Shown here piece after piece: positions 17,848 through 29,300 of a stretch of DNA of 64,000 nucleotides. The notes beneath the pieces were generated by a model, which ran no database searches, was not told the DNA's origin, and worked only from the letters and a program-made list of their open reading frames with translations. This DNA comes from Nemertoderma westbladi (taxonomy: Eukaryota; Xenacoelomorpha; Nemertodermatida; Nemertodermatidae), in assembly GCA_032718475.1 (NCBI GenBank), contig JAUCBJ010006816.1, forward strand, positions 60,162 through 124,161. Reading direction: 5' to 3'. The position numbers and the translations under genes are program-made. Numbering within the stretch: position 1 is the first letter of the stretch; each line of letters begins with the position of its first letter.

Positions 17848-20812
17848 TAAGGGTTACTTGGTTACTTTAACTTACTTTATTACCGTTATTTGAGCAGTAG
17901 TCCAACTGATATTGAGACCTAATTGCTATATGGCAGGCCTACTATTTATAAATCGTTTGAGTTGATTTATAATATATATATACCCGTTTAATGGGTTTTG
18001 TCAATGTTGAAATAAATGTTATTATTTCTGGGGGAGTCACTACACATAAGCTATGCGCTCTTAGTGGAGTGCTACTTGTTAGACACTAAAACAAATAATT
18101 CTAATTTACCTAAGTTACTTAATACTACAAATTACGTACAATTCGGGTTGAGATTACAATCTCTAAATAAACACAAAAAATTTAATTACAAATACACAAA
18201 TACAAATTTTTAGGGTAATTTTACAAGAAGTCTACTAACCAGCCTAACAAAGGGTTAGAATATCTGGTTATTACAACGGACAGGTTACTACGGTATTTGA
18301 AAATAATAAGTAGTAGTAAATATACTGCGCTGTCCAGATAGGAAAATACCACCGCCTGACGACCTATAACCGTATCGCTATAGGTACTACGTTATGTATC
18401 ACGGAGTGTTCCTACCCAGAAGTTAATTACCGAGGTCTACCAGAACCAACGTGCCTATTAACCACTTTACAACACAAATACACTGCCTACACACTAATCA
18501 CCTTCGGAAAGTACTGTACACTAAACCCTAAATTAGGTACAAGTACTTGTATGACAAATAATTAGTAGTTAAAAATACTTGAACAGCTAAAAGAACCACG
18601 GCATCTGCTGGAGTGACCGGTGCACAAAATCACCAGTCTTTACCTACGCCAAGCAGCCCGTATAGTACCGGGGTTAGTTTAACTATAACGGTATGTATAA
18701 CAAACACAATTACTGTAGGAACAAACTTGGGGAATATGAATGTTGCGAATAATCGCATAAACTCTGAATAATAAATATTACGCTACGCGTACAGACTATT
18801 CAAACAAAATGCAGACCAAATACTGACAGACTACTATCAAGCCTAAACAAACTACGGTATATGTAGACTCCGAAATGGTTAAGTAGCATGCGTTCTAACC
18901 CAGTAGTACGACTTATTCTTTAGATGGGGGTTTACCTTACAGCAATGGCTGCCCCTACTTCCTAACCGTTCTTTATCGGACAGATGCTTTACACACACCG
19001 AAATTTCCTCAAACCCAACAACAGCCAGACAACTATCCAGCCTACAAATTATCTAAATAAAATTATACGCTACCCGTACAGACTACACAAACAAAGTACA
19101 GACCAAACGCTGGCGGACTCCTATCAAGCCTAAATAAACCACAGGACATGCAGACTCCGAAATGGTTAAGTAGTATGCGTTCTAACCCAGTAGTACGACT
19201 TATTCTTTAGATGGGGGTTTACCTTACAGCAATGGCTGCCCCTACTTCCTAACCGTTCTTTATCGGACATACACTCTACATGCACTGCAATCCGTTCAGC
19301 CCTAATCAACAGTTAGCCAACAGTCAAGCCTACAAATAATCCGTACAATCTGCACAGGCTTGGACGCCTTCTGCTCAATACTGGCCTACAAATAAATAAA
19401 ACTGACAGAAATAAGTAAGCTCCAAAAGAAACAAGGGGTGTACAGTCCCTAATCTCTTAAACAGCCTACCGGTATACAATACCACAATCGAATAATACTG
19501 CTGTACCTGTACCGTAAGTAGGTACCGGTCCGGATGATCAGGCAGTCAGGCCTACTGGTTACCGGTCGACCGGTACTTTCTACTAGATTGCTTACACAGC
19601 AATCCAGAAGCAATATCTGTTATTGTTTGCGCTTTTGAAGACCTTTGACAGTTTAACCTGCCAAAATTAGAATGTCTTTTGGATGATAGATAGTCTTTAG
19701 CTTATGACGAGTATTTGGTACACTACATTAGCCGAAGCCAGTCTATGCGCAATCATTCACCCGTTGGATATACCCGGGAGACTGAGTTCGGAGCTTAATG
19801 ATTGATGGTGTAAGCCTACTGTATTATTCGACTGATCGTAATATATAATCTCTGACAAATATTATTCACTTTCGGGAAATATTAACAGTTCCTTTAGGAC
19901 GTGGCGTTCTAAATATGTAAACAGAGTTATGACTTAAACTAGTCACAACGAAAAGGCTATAGATTAACGTATATGGCGCATTCTTTAGGAGATGCTTTGT
20001 TATCAGTTACAATCATACACAATGCTGCACAATACTGCACACTAATCTGCCGACCTTCACTAAGTTTGGTCATGTATAAAGAGAGCAACAGACAATTTAT
20101 GTTGGGCATATGAAATAGCATTAGATTCACTTCAAACCACTCAACATATGTCGCAATTGTTTATCTGTAACCGGTCTCTCTAACCTTTAGTATATCAAGA
20201 AGGTGGGGTGTCTGACTATTGATCAGTATTCCGATATAATATTTCATCAACAAATATAATGAACAACAGACAGCAAAAGCAGTAAAGTTAATAAGATATA
20301 ATTAAGTTTGTTGAGTAAGTAAGTAGTTCGTTTGTGTAAATCGTTTGTAGCTCGTTTGATAACAGATATACGTCCTATAATTAAGCCTACTAATGTAAGA
20401 CTAAAGACTGAAAACACGGAGGTGCCAAAAGCCGATGTTCTTAGGCTCTGGGCAAAAACATAACACTGAACTACTGAGTTCTGTATACACCTCCAACACA
20501 GAGACAAAAAACGCTCTGATTGGTCAACCGAACAACGAGAGAACAAAGAAACAAAGAAACGTCGACGTGGCAATATCAGCTGTTAGCCGTCGTCATGGTA
20601 GCGACACTGTTTTCAAGAGTATCCAGCTTATCGTGTCACGAGATTGCAGATTATGTCCTCTAAAGTACAAATACAGTACAAATACAGAAGAAATGACTTT
20701 TATGTCCTCTAAAACACCAGTACAGCAAGGACACGGCCTTTTTATGCCTGGCAAACCAACTACAGAGTACTTTAAGGGAAAATAACCGGTTAATGACGCA
20801 AAAGCTTTTACA
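17848..20812 (-). repeat. BEL2-A distal leader / probable long 5' LTR
   Basis: Matches 47337-50340 of copy B in inverted orientation along its whole length, ending at TGTAAAAGCTTTTGCG (reverse strand of 20797-20812). No protein is supported. It contains a direct duplication (18772-19055 and 19056-19340) holding the same GTACGACTTATTCTTT-like block. The LTR/internal boundary cannot be placed because no 3' LTR of this family is in the window. Confidence 0.7.
18772..19340 (-). repeat. ~285-bp direct duplication in BEL2-A leader
   Basis: Two adjacent units share the TACAGACTA-CAAACAAA start and the motif TAAGTAGTATGCGTTCTAACC. The same duplication is present in copy B (48857-49440), so it predates both insertions. 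Confidence 0.8.
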
Positions 20813-21008
20813 AATGCTTTAAAATAACAAGTGACATCTAAATGGCATTTCGACACCACTCTACACAGGTTACCATGACTACACATACTGTACAATTGAA
20901 GATGACCCAGATGCACACTATCAAACATATGACTTGACACCTACCACAAAGAAGGATAGTATTAACTTTCGCATATAATATATTCATCATCATTGTTCCT
21001 AGATGATG

Positions 21009-21393
21009 GGCCCATGTGAAGAATACCAGACATTCTGCCGTTATATTTCACTTTGCAGTTACCCCCATGTGAAGAATACCAGACTTTCTGCCGTTATATT
21101 TCACTTTGCAGTTACCCCCATGTGAAGAATACCAGACAATCTGCCGTTATATTTCACTTTGCAGTTACCCCCATGTGAAGAATACCAGGTTTTCACCAAA
21201 AGCACAGGTTACAGAAGGGCTGAATCTAACCAAAACAATAAACGAATTAGTATATGTACAGGTTATAAGACTGAAATAAGCGCTATAAAACACGTAATAA
21301 AGATAAATTAAAAAAAAATAAAAAATCTTCATATATAAAATACCAATAAAAAGTCGACCGAAAAGTGAAATCCTGGTATTCTTCACATGGGCG
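21009..21393. mobile_element. MITE with TIRs, 8-bp TSD and 53-bp internal repeats (copy 1)
   Basis: The ends are GGCCCATGTGAAGAATACCAG and its inverted partner CTGGTATTCTTCACATGGGCG. Flanking AGATGATG (21001-21008 and 21394-21401) is a perfect 8-bp target-site duplication. The left part has three 53-bp units (starts 21011, 21064, 21117) that each begin with the terminal sequence. There is no coding capacity. An 8-bp duplication fits hAT-, P- or Merlin-type transposases. Confidence 0.9.
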
Positions 21394-21401
21394 AGATGAT
21401 G

Positions 21402-22515
21402 ACATTTTTGAATACTAAATCCACTATATTTAATAAATACTAATTAGTATGTAAGTATTCTCAGTTCGTATGATGATTATGAGGGGGAATGAAGTATTCT
21501 TAGTCCAGGGGTGGTGGTGTACTCTGTGATATATTTTTGGTATGTCCTAAACAAAATATTTTATTTGTAGTTATACAATATTATATTATTTAAAAAAATA
21601 ATATTTTAAATGAAATCATGGATCACATCCTAAGGCAATATAATCTTTAGCGAATAGTAATTTAAAAGGGGAATGGTTATTCTAATTAGCCAATAATAAT
21701 AAATTGCTTATTATTTAACCTACGTTGACTGACTATACATATACACTATATATATCATATACTCTTATTTATTCCACGAGAGTTAAACAAATAACAAACA
21801 AAATTGTTCTAGAACACATTTTTGAGTATAAAATAAACAATAACATAACAGTTTATAAGAAATTACCGAGAATGTGAAAGTCCCATAGAACATAATCTTG
21901 AAACCGAAACTCTCAAGTAATTGGTAGTTTTTAAATCAAATCAACCATAACCACCATCCATAAGTTATCACAATAACGAAAGGGGTTGAACAGTATAGTT
22001 GCGAAGTGATGAGTATTTGCCCTTGGGAGTTAGTGTGGCACCTTCCTGCCTTCCTGTCAGCCAAGAGAAAGAAAGGATTCTTCGGGTTTTCATCTGTGTT
22101 TCGTGTTGAACGAACACCTTAACTACATAATGCATGAAAGTAAACGGAAAAATAAGTAAATCAGATTTTTGAACGTATATCGTATTGTCAAACCGCCGAT
22201 GAGTCGAGAATAGAGACAAAAGTTATCACCCATTTCGTTAGCATTTATCTCCTTCAGTATATGTCAAACCATCTGTCCTGTCGTCTGTCAGTTTGTTTGT
22301 ATGCAACAGAATAACCTATCAAAGTACAGAACTCAATTAATTAATAATTCACGCAACATATGATTGTCTCTGAAATTGTCTCTGGAGACAGGTGGGGGAA
22401 GGGGTGGGGAGGACCGCTTGATTTACATCTCGGCGAATGAATAATTCAACTCATTGCGTGTTTATGCTCGAGAAAGAGGGGACGCTAATACAATCTCGGA
22501 TTTATATTTGGTCAA
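21402..22515. other. Host intergenic DNA
   Basis: AT-rich, no supported ORF, no repeat family recognised. Confidence 0.5.
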
Positions 22516-22544
22516 TTTAGGGCATTATTGAAAAGTCATTTCTG

Positions 22545-22931
22545 GTAACGCACGGAATATGAACGCTCCTTTGTTCGTTTTTGTTCGCTTAAATTTATAT
22601 TTTTGTATTACCAAGTTGATGAAATTATTCTATATCACTAACTAATTAATTTTTCATTTTTATTTTCAGTCCTAACATTATATTAATGGAAATAATTCAA
22701 TATTTAGTTTCGGTAACGCACGGATTGAACTTTGACAAAAAAATAGACCAAAATGGTAATCTCAATATCATTCGAGTTCCCCTACTAAACTGGTTTAAAA
22801 ATTGTGTACTGGTAGAGCAATAACCCATCTAACTGCTCCATTAATTTTAACGATCAAAGTCAAAGAGAAAGTGGAAAACTTTCAATTTTACTAAATGTGG
22901 CTCCCGTAACGCACGGAAAGTAACGCACGGA
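22545..22931 (+). repeat. GTAACGCACGGA motif cluster, left
   Basis: Four exact copies at 22545, 22713, 22906 and 22920, all in the same orientation, within 420 bp of the left TIR. Possibly transposase-binding sites. Confidence 0.8.
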
Positions 22932-23778
22932 TAATATTTGGAGTTCAAAATTTCTCAATATCAAATGATGGACAGCACTAATTACGTGCCATATGATGGA
23001 TAAATTAACAAAATTAATGTAGTATAAAATGATATATTTCTTCAGACACCCATTCAACTATTAGAAAGCCATTTAAACGAAACTGCTCCTCAAAATGTAC
23101 CCTGAATAATTACTACTGTAGTAAAGTTATCACTGATATGGTTTACACTGGGCTTCTACAGTTAGTATATAGGCAAGCCTTTATGGTTTATTAACAATAA
23201 ACCATAATAATCCTATAGGCTATGGAAGAGCGCTGGACTATACTGTAGACTGTAGCGACAGTCTAAAAGAAAGAAACAAATTAAATACATTCATTAGTCT
23301 TAATGATACAGTATAACATTCATAGTATCGAGTGTTTAACAGAGCAAGTTATGTTTGACCTTCATTGATTGAATCAATTATTCTGCAACCAATATATAAT
23401 TTAATTTTTTAGACATATTTCTATTTTTTTGCCGGACTAACAAAATTTTGATATTTGATAGACAGTTTCGTTATTATTAAATAATAATAGGATAGGTTCG
23501 TTATTATCAAAAAAATATTACTTTTATTAAACTGTTACCAACTGAAATATAACTAAATAACACGACGTACTTTTTTTAACAAATACTGGATGCAAACATA
23601 TTAACAAAAAACACTAACTGAAGGCCTATTTTAATCAAAATTAATTAAATTAATTAATTAATTAATTTATTAATTTATTTAAATTAATTAAATAAAATTA
23701 ATTAAAATCAGAGAAGTTGACGTCAAATTTGTACACACCTCGTTGTGAAGGAGGCGGAGTAGGTAGTAGACCTGAAAT

Positions 23779-24640
23779 TTATTTGTAATTCACAGTATAC
23801 TCATCCGGAACGGCTGGGTAAGTGAAACCAATTTCCCCATGAAATGTGATATGTTTTCGCAGAAATCGCAAGGTGAAGTCCTGAGAATCTACTTTATCCT
23901 CTGCAGATACAATATTGCCAACACAATAGAATTTTCGGCCCTCATCCGTCTGAAATTCGACCAAAGCAAATCTTCCTGGAACAATTTCCTTCAGGAAAGG
24001 ATATCTCAGAACGTTTGGAATCTCAGGACTCCAAATAACAGTTTCATCAAATTCGACCACAGTTTCATTACATTCATTATCATCAATATAGTTAACATCC
24101 ACCTCACCATTAACTAAAATCGATTTGATGGCGATCGGTTTCTCATTATTACCACCAACAACAGAGTTGTTATAGTGGCTAAACTGATAAAACTTAATCT
24201 CACTTGGTGCGAAAACAACCTGATGTACTTTCAATACAAGAAAAGACGAGAAGACGAGAAATCGACCTTCTCCTGAAACTCCCGGACGGCTTCCCGATCA
24301 ATATACTCTATTTCGATGTTCAGGCTCTCTAAGTTAGATGCAAAATTTTCAAAATGTTTGGCACTATCGATTACAACTAAATCACTGACCACTCGACGGT
24401 AAACAGCTCGCTTCACTAGACCGCCCACACCATCATGCGGTCCCTTGAAGTGATGCGCTTCTCCAAAGTTCAAAAACTTCTCATCCGCCATTAAGTAGTT
24501 TGTTTCGAACAAATGAAAGGCATACCGTGATCTAAACTGCGCAGTACAGCCATCACTCCAGAAATGAATTGTTCGAAATGGAATTACACGGTTACTATTT
24601 AACTTAGAAATGGGATAGTGGTGCAGCGTACCTACCACTC
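23779..24640 (-). pseudogene. Degraded transposase-like coding region (WSDGC / HxKGPHDGxGG motifs)
   Basis: Two overlapping reading frames (24638-24231, then 24234-23779) read as one protein with a frameshift near 24235. The first has HFWSDGCTAQF, then HHFKGPHDGVGGLVKR; the second has a C-terminal region with KVHQVVFAP and RFALVEFQTDEG...YCVGNI. I recall this motif set from repetitive invertebrate proteins, and the SDG could be a DDE-type catalytic Asp. The N-terminal part is missing. The location inside the TIR element supports a transposase, but the family is inferred. Confidence 0.55.
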
Positions 24641-25181
24641 TACCAGTACTTCATTACACAACTGAGAATGGTATATCAGTATATGGTAACTTGAATTTGA
24701 ATACATAATACATTACAATAATTTAATACATTACTGCATTATGGGGCATTAGCCTAATCTAATAGTACCAGCTGCCAGCAGACCAGTAGTCTGTAGTCAA
24801 TAATAGTCATACTCATAGTTCAGTAGTTACATTTTGTTTTTGTTGGCCTACACTATACTATACTACTTTTGTAGGCCTGTACAACCTGTACCAGTATGAG
24901 CCTAGGCCTAGATTACCCTAAAAACAGTCCTTTGGTCCCAGTTGGATAGGCTGGCCTGCAGGTATTAAGTAGCTTTTCTAACTAATTGTCAGTGTACCGG
25001 TATAGACTGGACCTACAGACCTAATACAGTGTATAATGAAAAGGCTAGGCTTGAATGTTGTAAGAGTCGACTTACTCTACATACACAACACAATCATGTC
25101 ATACTGTATGTCATACCAGTTCAATATTACATTGGTCATCATTCCTCATTTACATCCAAGAGGGTCGAAAGAAATTTAATA

Positions 25182-25428
25182 GTAACGCACGGAACTGATA
25201 ATATGTAAGTATGTAACGCACGGAACTGACAATATGTAACGCATGGAATAACTTTGACGTCCAAATTCGGTACAAAGAAACCCGAAAATGATAACACAAA
25301 CAAATAGGGAGGGATCAAAATGCTCAAAACCCGAACTTTTAAAAGTTTGAAGTCACTAATCCAATTGGAAGAATCAAAAAAATAAACTTTTGTACAAAAA
25401 AAGTAACGCACGGAAAGTAACGCACAGA
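25182..25428 (+). repeat. GTAACGCACGGA motif cluster, right
   Basis: Copies at 25182, 25213, 25236 (one mismatch), 25403 and 25417 (one mismatch), in the same orientation as the left cluster. The open frame across 25139-25540 is made of this repeat-rich DNA and is not a gene. Confidence 0.75.
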
Positions 25429-26127
25429 ATCGAACAGGGGGTGCTAGAACTCCTATTTCTAACGGGATACACAAGGAATGGATAGTGCAGATCGATTCCT
25501 TACCACTCAAAACATGGGGTTTCAAAAAAACCGCACACAAAAAGGACGATTATTAAGCATTTTAATGGAAGTTAATTTGCACTTCTTAAGATTTTTTTTT
25601 GTGGCATGTTGCACGACACATTTTTAAAGTTTATCAAATTTATTGCAGGATCCAATAACGTTAGTTTAAACGCAACAAAATATGTGATTTAATATATGCT
25701 TTACACAATAGCACAAAAAAAATCGGAAAATTGAAACACTTTTTTGAAGTGAAAAATGTTACACCTTTTCAATAATGCCCTTTAACAATTTATATATTTT
25801 CTTAGGTTTATACATTTACTTAGAGTTGGTGGATATTTATTAAAATTTAATTCCCAATACACAGTATCTTGTTGTCCTGTTCAAACACGACGCAACCCAC
25901 CGACGAAATAAAATAACTGATTTCTAATGAAGTATATAATTTTTAAAGATTGTGATACATATTGCGTATTTCAATCATGATATGCATATAACTATAACTA
26001 CCTATATACAATTATGATTACATATAATATACAATTATTAGTTAATATATAATAATTATTGATAAAGAGTTGACTTTCTATTATTGGAAATGCTCCATTA
26101 AACAGAGCCAAGGTTATGGAACACTTG

Positions 26128-26133
26128 TTTATT
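26128..26133 (-). terminator. Candidate polyadenylation signal AATAAA for the CNG gene
   Basis: TTTATT on + (AATAAA on -), about 67 nt past the TAG stop at 26200. It is the nearest canonical signal seen. Confidence 0.5.
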
Positions 26134-26199
26134 GTACTTTATATTATAATAATCTAAATTATATTATTAATTATATTATCTTCTACGTAAAATATTACT

Positions 26200-26349
26200 C
26201 TACTCAAGTTCCTCTCCGTCATCCTCGTAGTCTACAACTTCGTCTAACTCATCCAGGGTCCTTTGGTTCCGTAATTCGCTTAATTTGGGCCGCGGTTGGA
26301 GGCTGGCCAATGATATCTCTAGTCGAGTCATCCTCTGCTTCAAACGTTT
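26200..26349 (-). CDS. CNGA-like: CNG channel exon 11 (C-terminus)
   Basis: Acceptor ATTGCAG|AAACG; 49 codons then TAG. It begins [17 protein letters not shown], completing the coiled coil (compare the KLKQRLTKVE block of vertebrate CNGA), and ends in an acidic tail YEDDGEELE. Confidence 0.88.
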   Translation of the reverse strand, partial: KRLKQRMTRLEISLASLQPRPKLSELRNQRTLDELDEVVDYEDDGEELE

Positions 26350-29300
26350 CTGCAATAATTTAAAGATATTTAGTTTGTTTTTGTAAGAAAGAATTTATTG
26401 CAGCTTGAAAAACAATCCGAATAGGTAAAACATTAAAACTCCGAATCAATAGTCGTTGTTGTAAGTCATCTTTATAGAGAAGGCCTATCTATGTTTCACG
26501 TATTAGGTAGGTTTTACTGTAAAAACGAACTAGAGATAATAGGCCTAGGCCTACTGTTCTTAGCTCTACTGATGCAATGTCACACAAACTCCAGATCCAA
26601 TAGGAGTTATTGAGTATAATCTGAGCCTTGATCGCTGTTGTGCTTGAGACAAGTCGGCCCTTTCAGTACTAAATATAATTAAATTTAAAGATATTAATTA
26701 ATTAATTATCTATTATTATATTCTGAAAACGCAGATAATCCTTGTCACGTTTCTACTTTGATAACTGGGGTGTGTGCGTGTGTGCCCGTATATTTGTCTT
26801 TAACCTCATAATTTTAAAATGTGTATGTTGTGGCTGTTGGAGGTATTAAATTAGTTATGCTATAAAAAATAAATAAGTAAAAAAATATAATAAAAATAAT
26901 AAAATAAAATATATTAATAAAATAAATAACTAAATAAGAATTAATTGAAAAAAACTGTAATAAAATAAAAAAATTGAGAAAATTAAAATAAATTGTGAAT
27001 AAAAGATAAATTATTAATAAATTATATTCATAACAATATTACTTTCGCTCACCGGTGTTGTATAACATCTCTTTTCGGCCCGCAATTGTTGTATAACATT
27101 TTACTAAGGTTCACCTGGGTTCTATAATATTACTTTACGCCCCCCTTACGGCTCACCTGTGTGTGGTATAATATTACTTTACGCCCCCCTTACGGCTCAC
27201 CTGTGTGTGTTATAATATTACTTTACGCCCCCCTTACGGCTCACCTGTGTGTGGTATAATATTACTTTACGCCCCCCTTACGGCTCACCTGTGTGTGGTA
27301 TAATATTACTTTACGCCCCCCTTACGGCTCACCTGTGTGTGGTATAATATTACTTTACGCCCCCCTTACGGCTCACCTGTGTGTGGTATAATATTACTTT
27401 ACGCCCCCCTTACGGCTCACCTGTGTGTGGTATAATATTACTTTACGCCCCCCTTACGGCTCACCTGTGTGTGGTATAATATTACTTTACGCCCCCCTTA
27501 CGGCTCACCTGTGTGTGGTATAATATTACTTTACGCCCCCCTTACGGCTCACCTGTGTGTGGTATAATATTACTTTTCGGCTCACCTGTGTTGTACAGTA
27601 CTCCTTATAGAGTCGTGTAAATTTATCCAAGGCTGACGTATAAGAATTCTCCATCTTATCCAGTTTGTGTTCGACATCGTTTGCATCGAGACCGGCGCTA
27701 CTCTCCAACTCTTTGCTATACAAGTTATCTCTCTGTGAATAATAAATCCTTTACTTTACATTGTTACTTTACTTTGCGTGCGGGATTATATCAAGGTATC
27801 GATGTAGCAAGCAGGTTTTATTTCAATTTATTTGGATAAAAAAAACATAGATTAATTTTATGGATAAAAATGTTACATAGAGTATTACATCTATACAGAC
27901 TTCTACAGTTCATCTGTCTGCCGCTAGGTGGCGAATTCACAGAAAGAGAAAATTAGCTGTAATTATAGAACCAACCATCAGATTCATCTGACATTTGGTA
28001 GTAGTAACATGCGGCATTTCTTAAAAGTTGGTAGACAGTGAATCTAGACAACCCTCAAGAAATGTCTGATCGTAAGAGCTCATAAGCTCTATGGACGGCT
28101 TGCTTGAGCACGTGGATGACTTCTACTACTTGGGATCATGGATCAGAAAGTAAGGTGAAGACCTTCGGATACGTAAGGGAAAGGCATGGGGAGCGTTAAA
28201 TAGTCTGTCCAGGATTTAGAAGTCCCATAGAATAAAACGGAATCTTAAGGTTCAATTATTTATGGCCTCAGTAGTACCAGTGCTCTTATGGGAGTCCATG
28301 CTGCGCTCTAACTGCTGAGGACACCAAATCTCTGGATGGCACATTCACAAGAATGCTACGCCGGATTCATTGTGTCAAGTACAATGAACACATCTCAATC
28401 AGACTCTATACAACATTGGAGATGTTCCATTAGTCTCCCCTAGATAGACACTTGAACGGAACCGCCTCCGCTTCGCAGGACATTGCTTTCGCCGTGAGGA
28501 CCAGCCAGTGCATAATCTTGTGGTTTGGCGGCCTCATGGAGTGAATAAGCATGGTGGACAGCCCATGACTTCTTGAGACGCATCTTAAAAGACACAGGCC
28601 TTGAAGATGCGGATGATCTAGCAAATGTCATGGGTGATAGGGAGTTGTGGCGGCGCAATTTTGTCTACAAGCCGGCACAGCATTGTTAATATATGTAATA
28701 TATATAATGCAGCTAGTTGCATTACAGATCTCGTCTAAATATTGGCGTTTAAATTATATAAATGTAACACTCCCCAAATTATAATCTCATAAAGTTTCAC
28801 ATATAATCGATGTAGTCATATTCATGGACTGTAATAGAGTTTATATAATATAATTTCTAGGGTATAAATAATTAATATTCAAGAAGTCCATGGCCTATTT
28901 TATAACATCAACGTTTTACAATGTCTCTAATTATACTCGAGTATTCTAGACCCACTAGGGCCAACACTAATGCCTTGCGCTCTCCATCTGGACTGCAAAA
29001 CGAGATGTAATTAGAGTTTTTTTTTATTAGTTTAAGTTTATTTTTAATAAGTTTATTTATTGTCAGTATATTGAAGTGGTCGTTCACTAGAGCGAGTAAA
29101 CATATATTCAAGCAATAAAAATCCACATTACCGGTAGGATGTCCGAGAAGAATGTTAACGTAACTACAGTACTGGCTGACTGCCTTCAGTTAGCCGATGC
29201 AACTGTCAGATATTGACTGTCTCGTTCTGGGTTGCTAGGCAACCTTAGTAACACTCAGTTTTACCCCGGTTCGATATGTACAGTATGTAAGGTGATGCCT

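Larger units (their letters stand above)
8654..20812 (-). mobile_element. BEL2 copy A: BEL/Pao retrotransposon, interrupted
   Basis: Homologous to BEL2 copy B (47337-57441) in opposite orientation. Order from its 5' end at 20812 (TGTAAAAGC): about 3.4 kb of leader/LTR, split by a LINE at 12227-17836, then gag from 11815 down to 8654 where BEL1 is inserted. The rest of pol must lie left of the window, beyond BEL1. Confidence 0.88.
22520..25780. mobile_element. 3.26-kb TIR DNA transposon
   Basis: GGGCATTATTGAAAAG (22520-22535) is perfectly inverted as CTTTTCAATAATGCCC at 25765-25780. TTTA flanks both ends (22516-22519 and 25781-25784) as a probable 4-bp duplication. Inside lie a degraded coding region on the - strand and nine copies of GTAACGCACGGA or near variants, four toward the left end and five toward the right. 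The superfamily is not assigned. Confidence 0.78.

Noticed and set aside
20247-20940. Short frames (about 108-116 codons) near the BEL2-A outer end
   Set aside because: They fall across the BEL2 leader, do not match the homologous region of copy B in frame, and lack domains.
25139-25540. 133-codon - strand frame
   Set aside because: Composed of the GTAACGCACGGA-rich subterminal region of the TIR transposon; no protein features.
27104-27590. Possible CRISPR array (regular 44-bp periodicity)
   Set aside because: The units are identical throughout with no unique spacers, no cas genes are present, and the setting is a eukaryotic intron.
28908-29126. Possible extra CNG exon (TTTGCAG followed by [15 protein letters not shown])
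   Set aside because: Exon 9 joins exon 10 in phase 0 with continuous coiled-coil homology; this frame ends in a stop and has no CNG similarity. Perhaps an old repeat.
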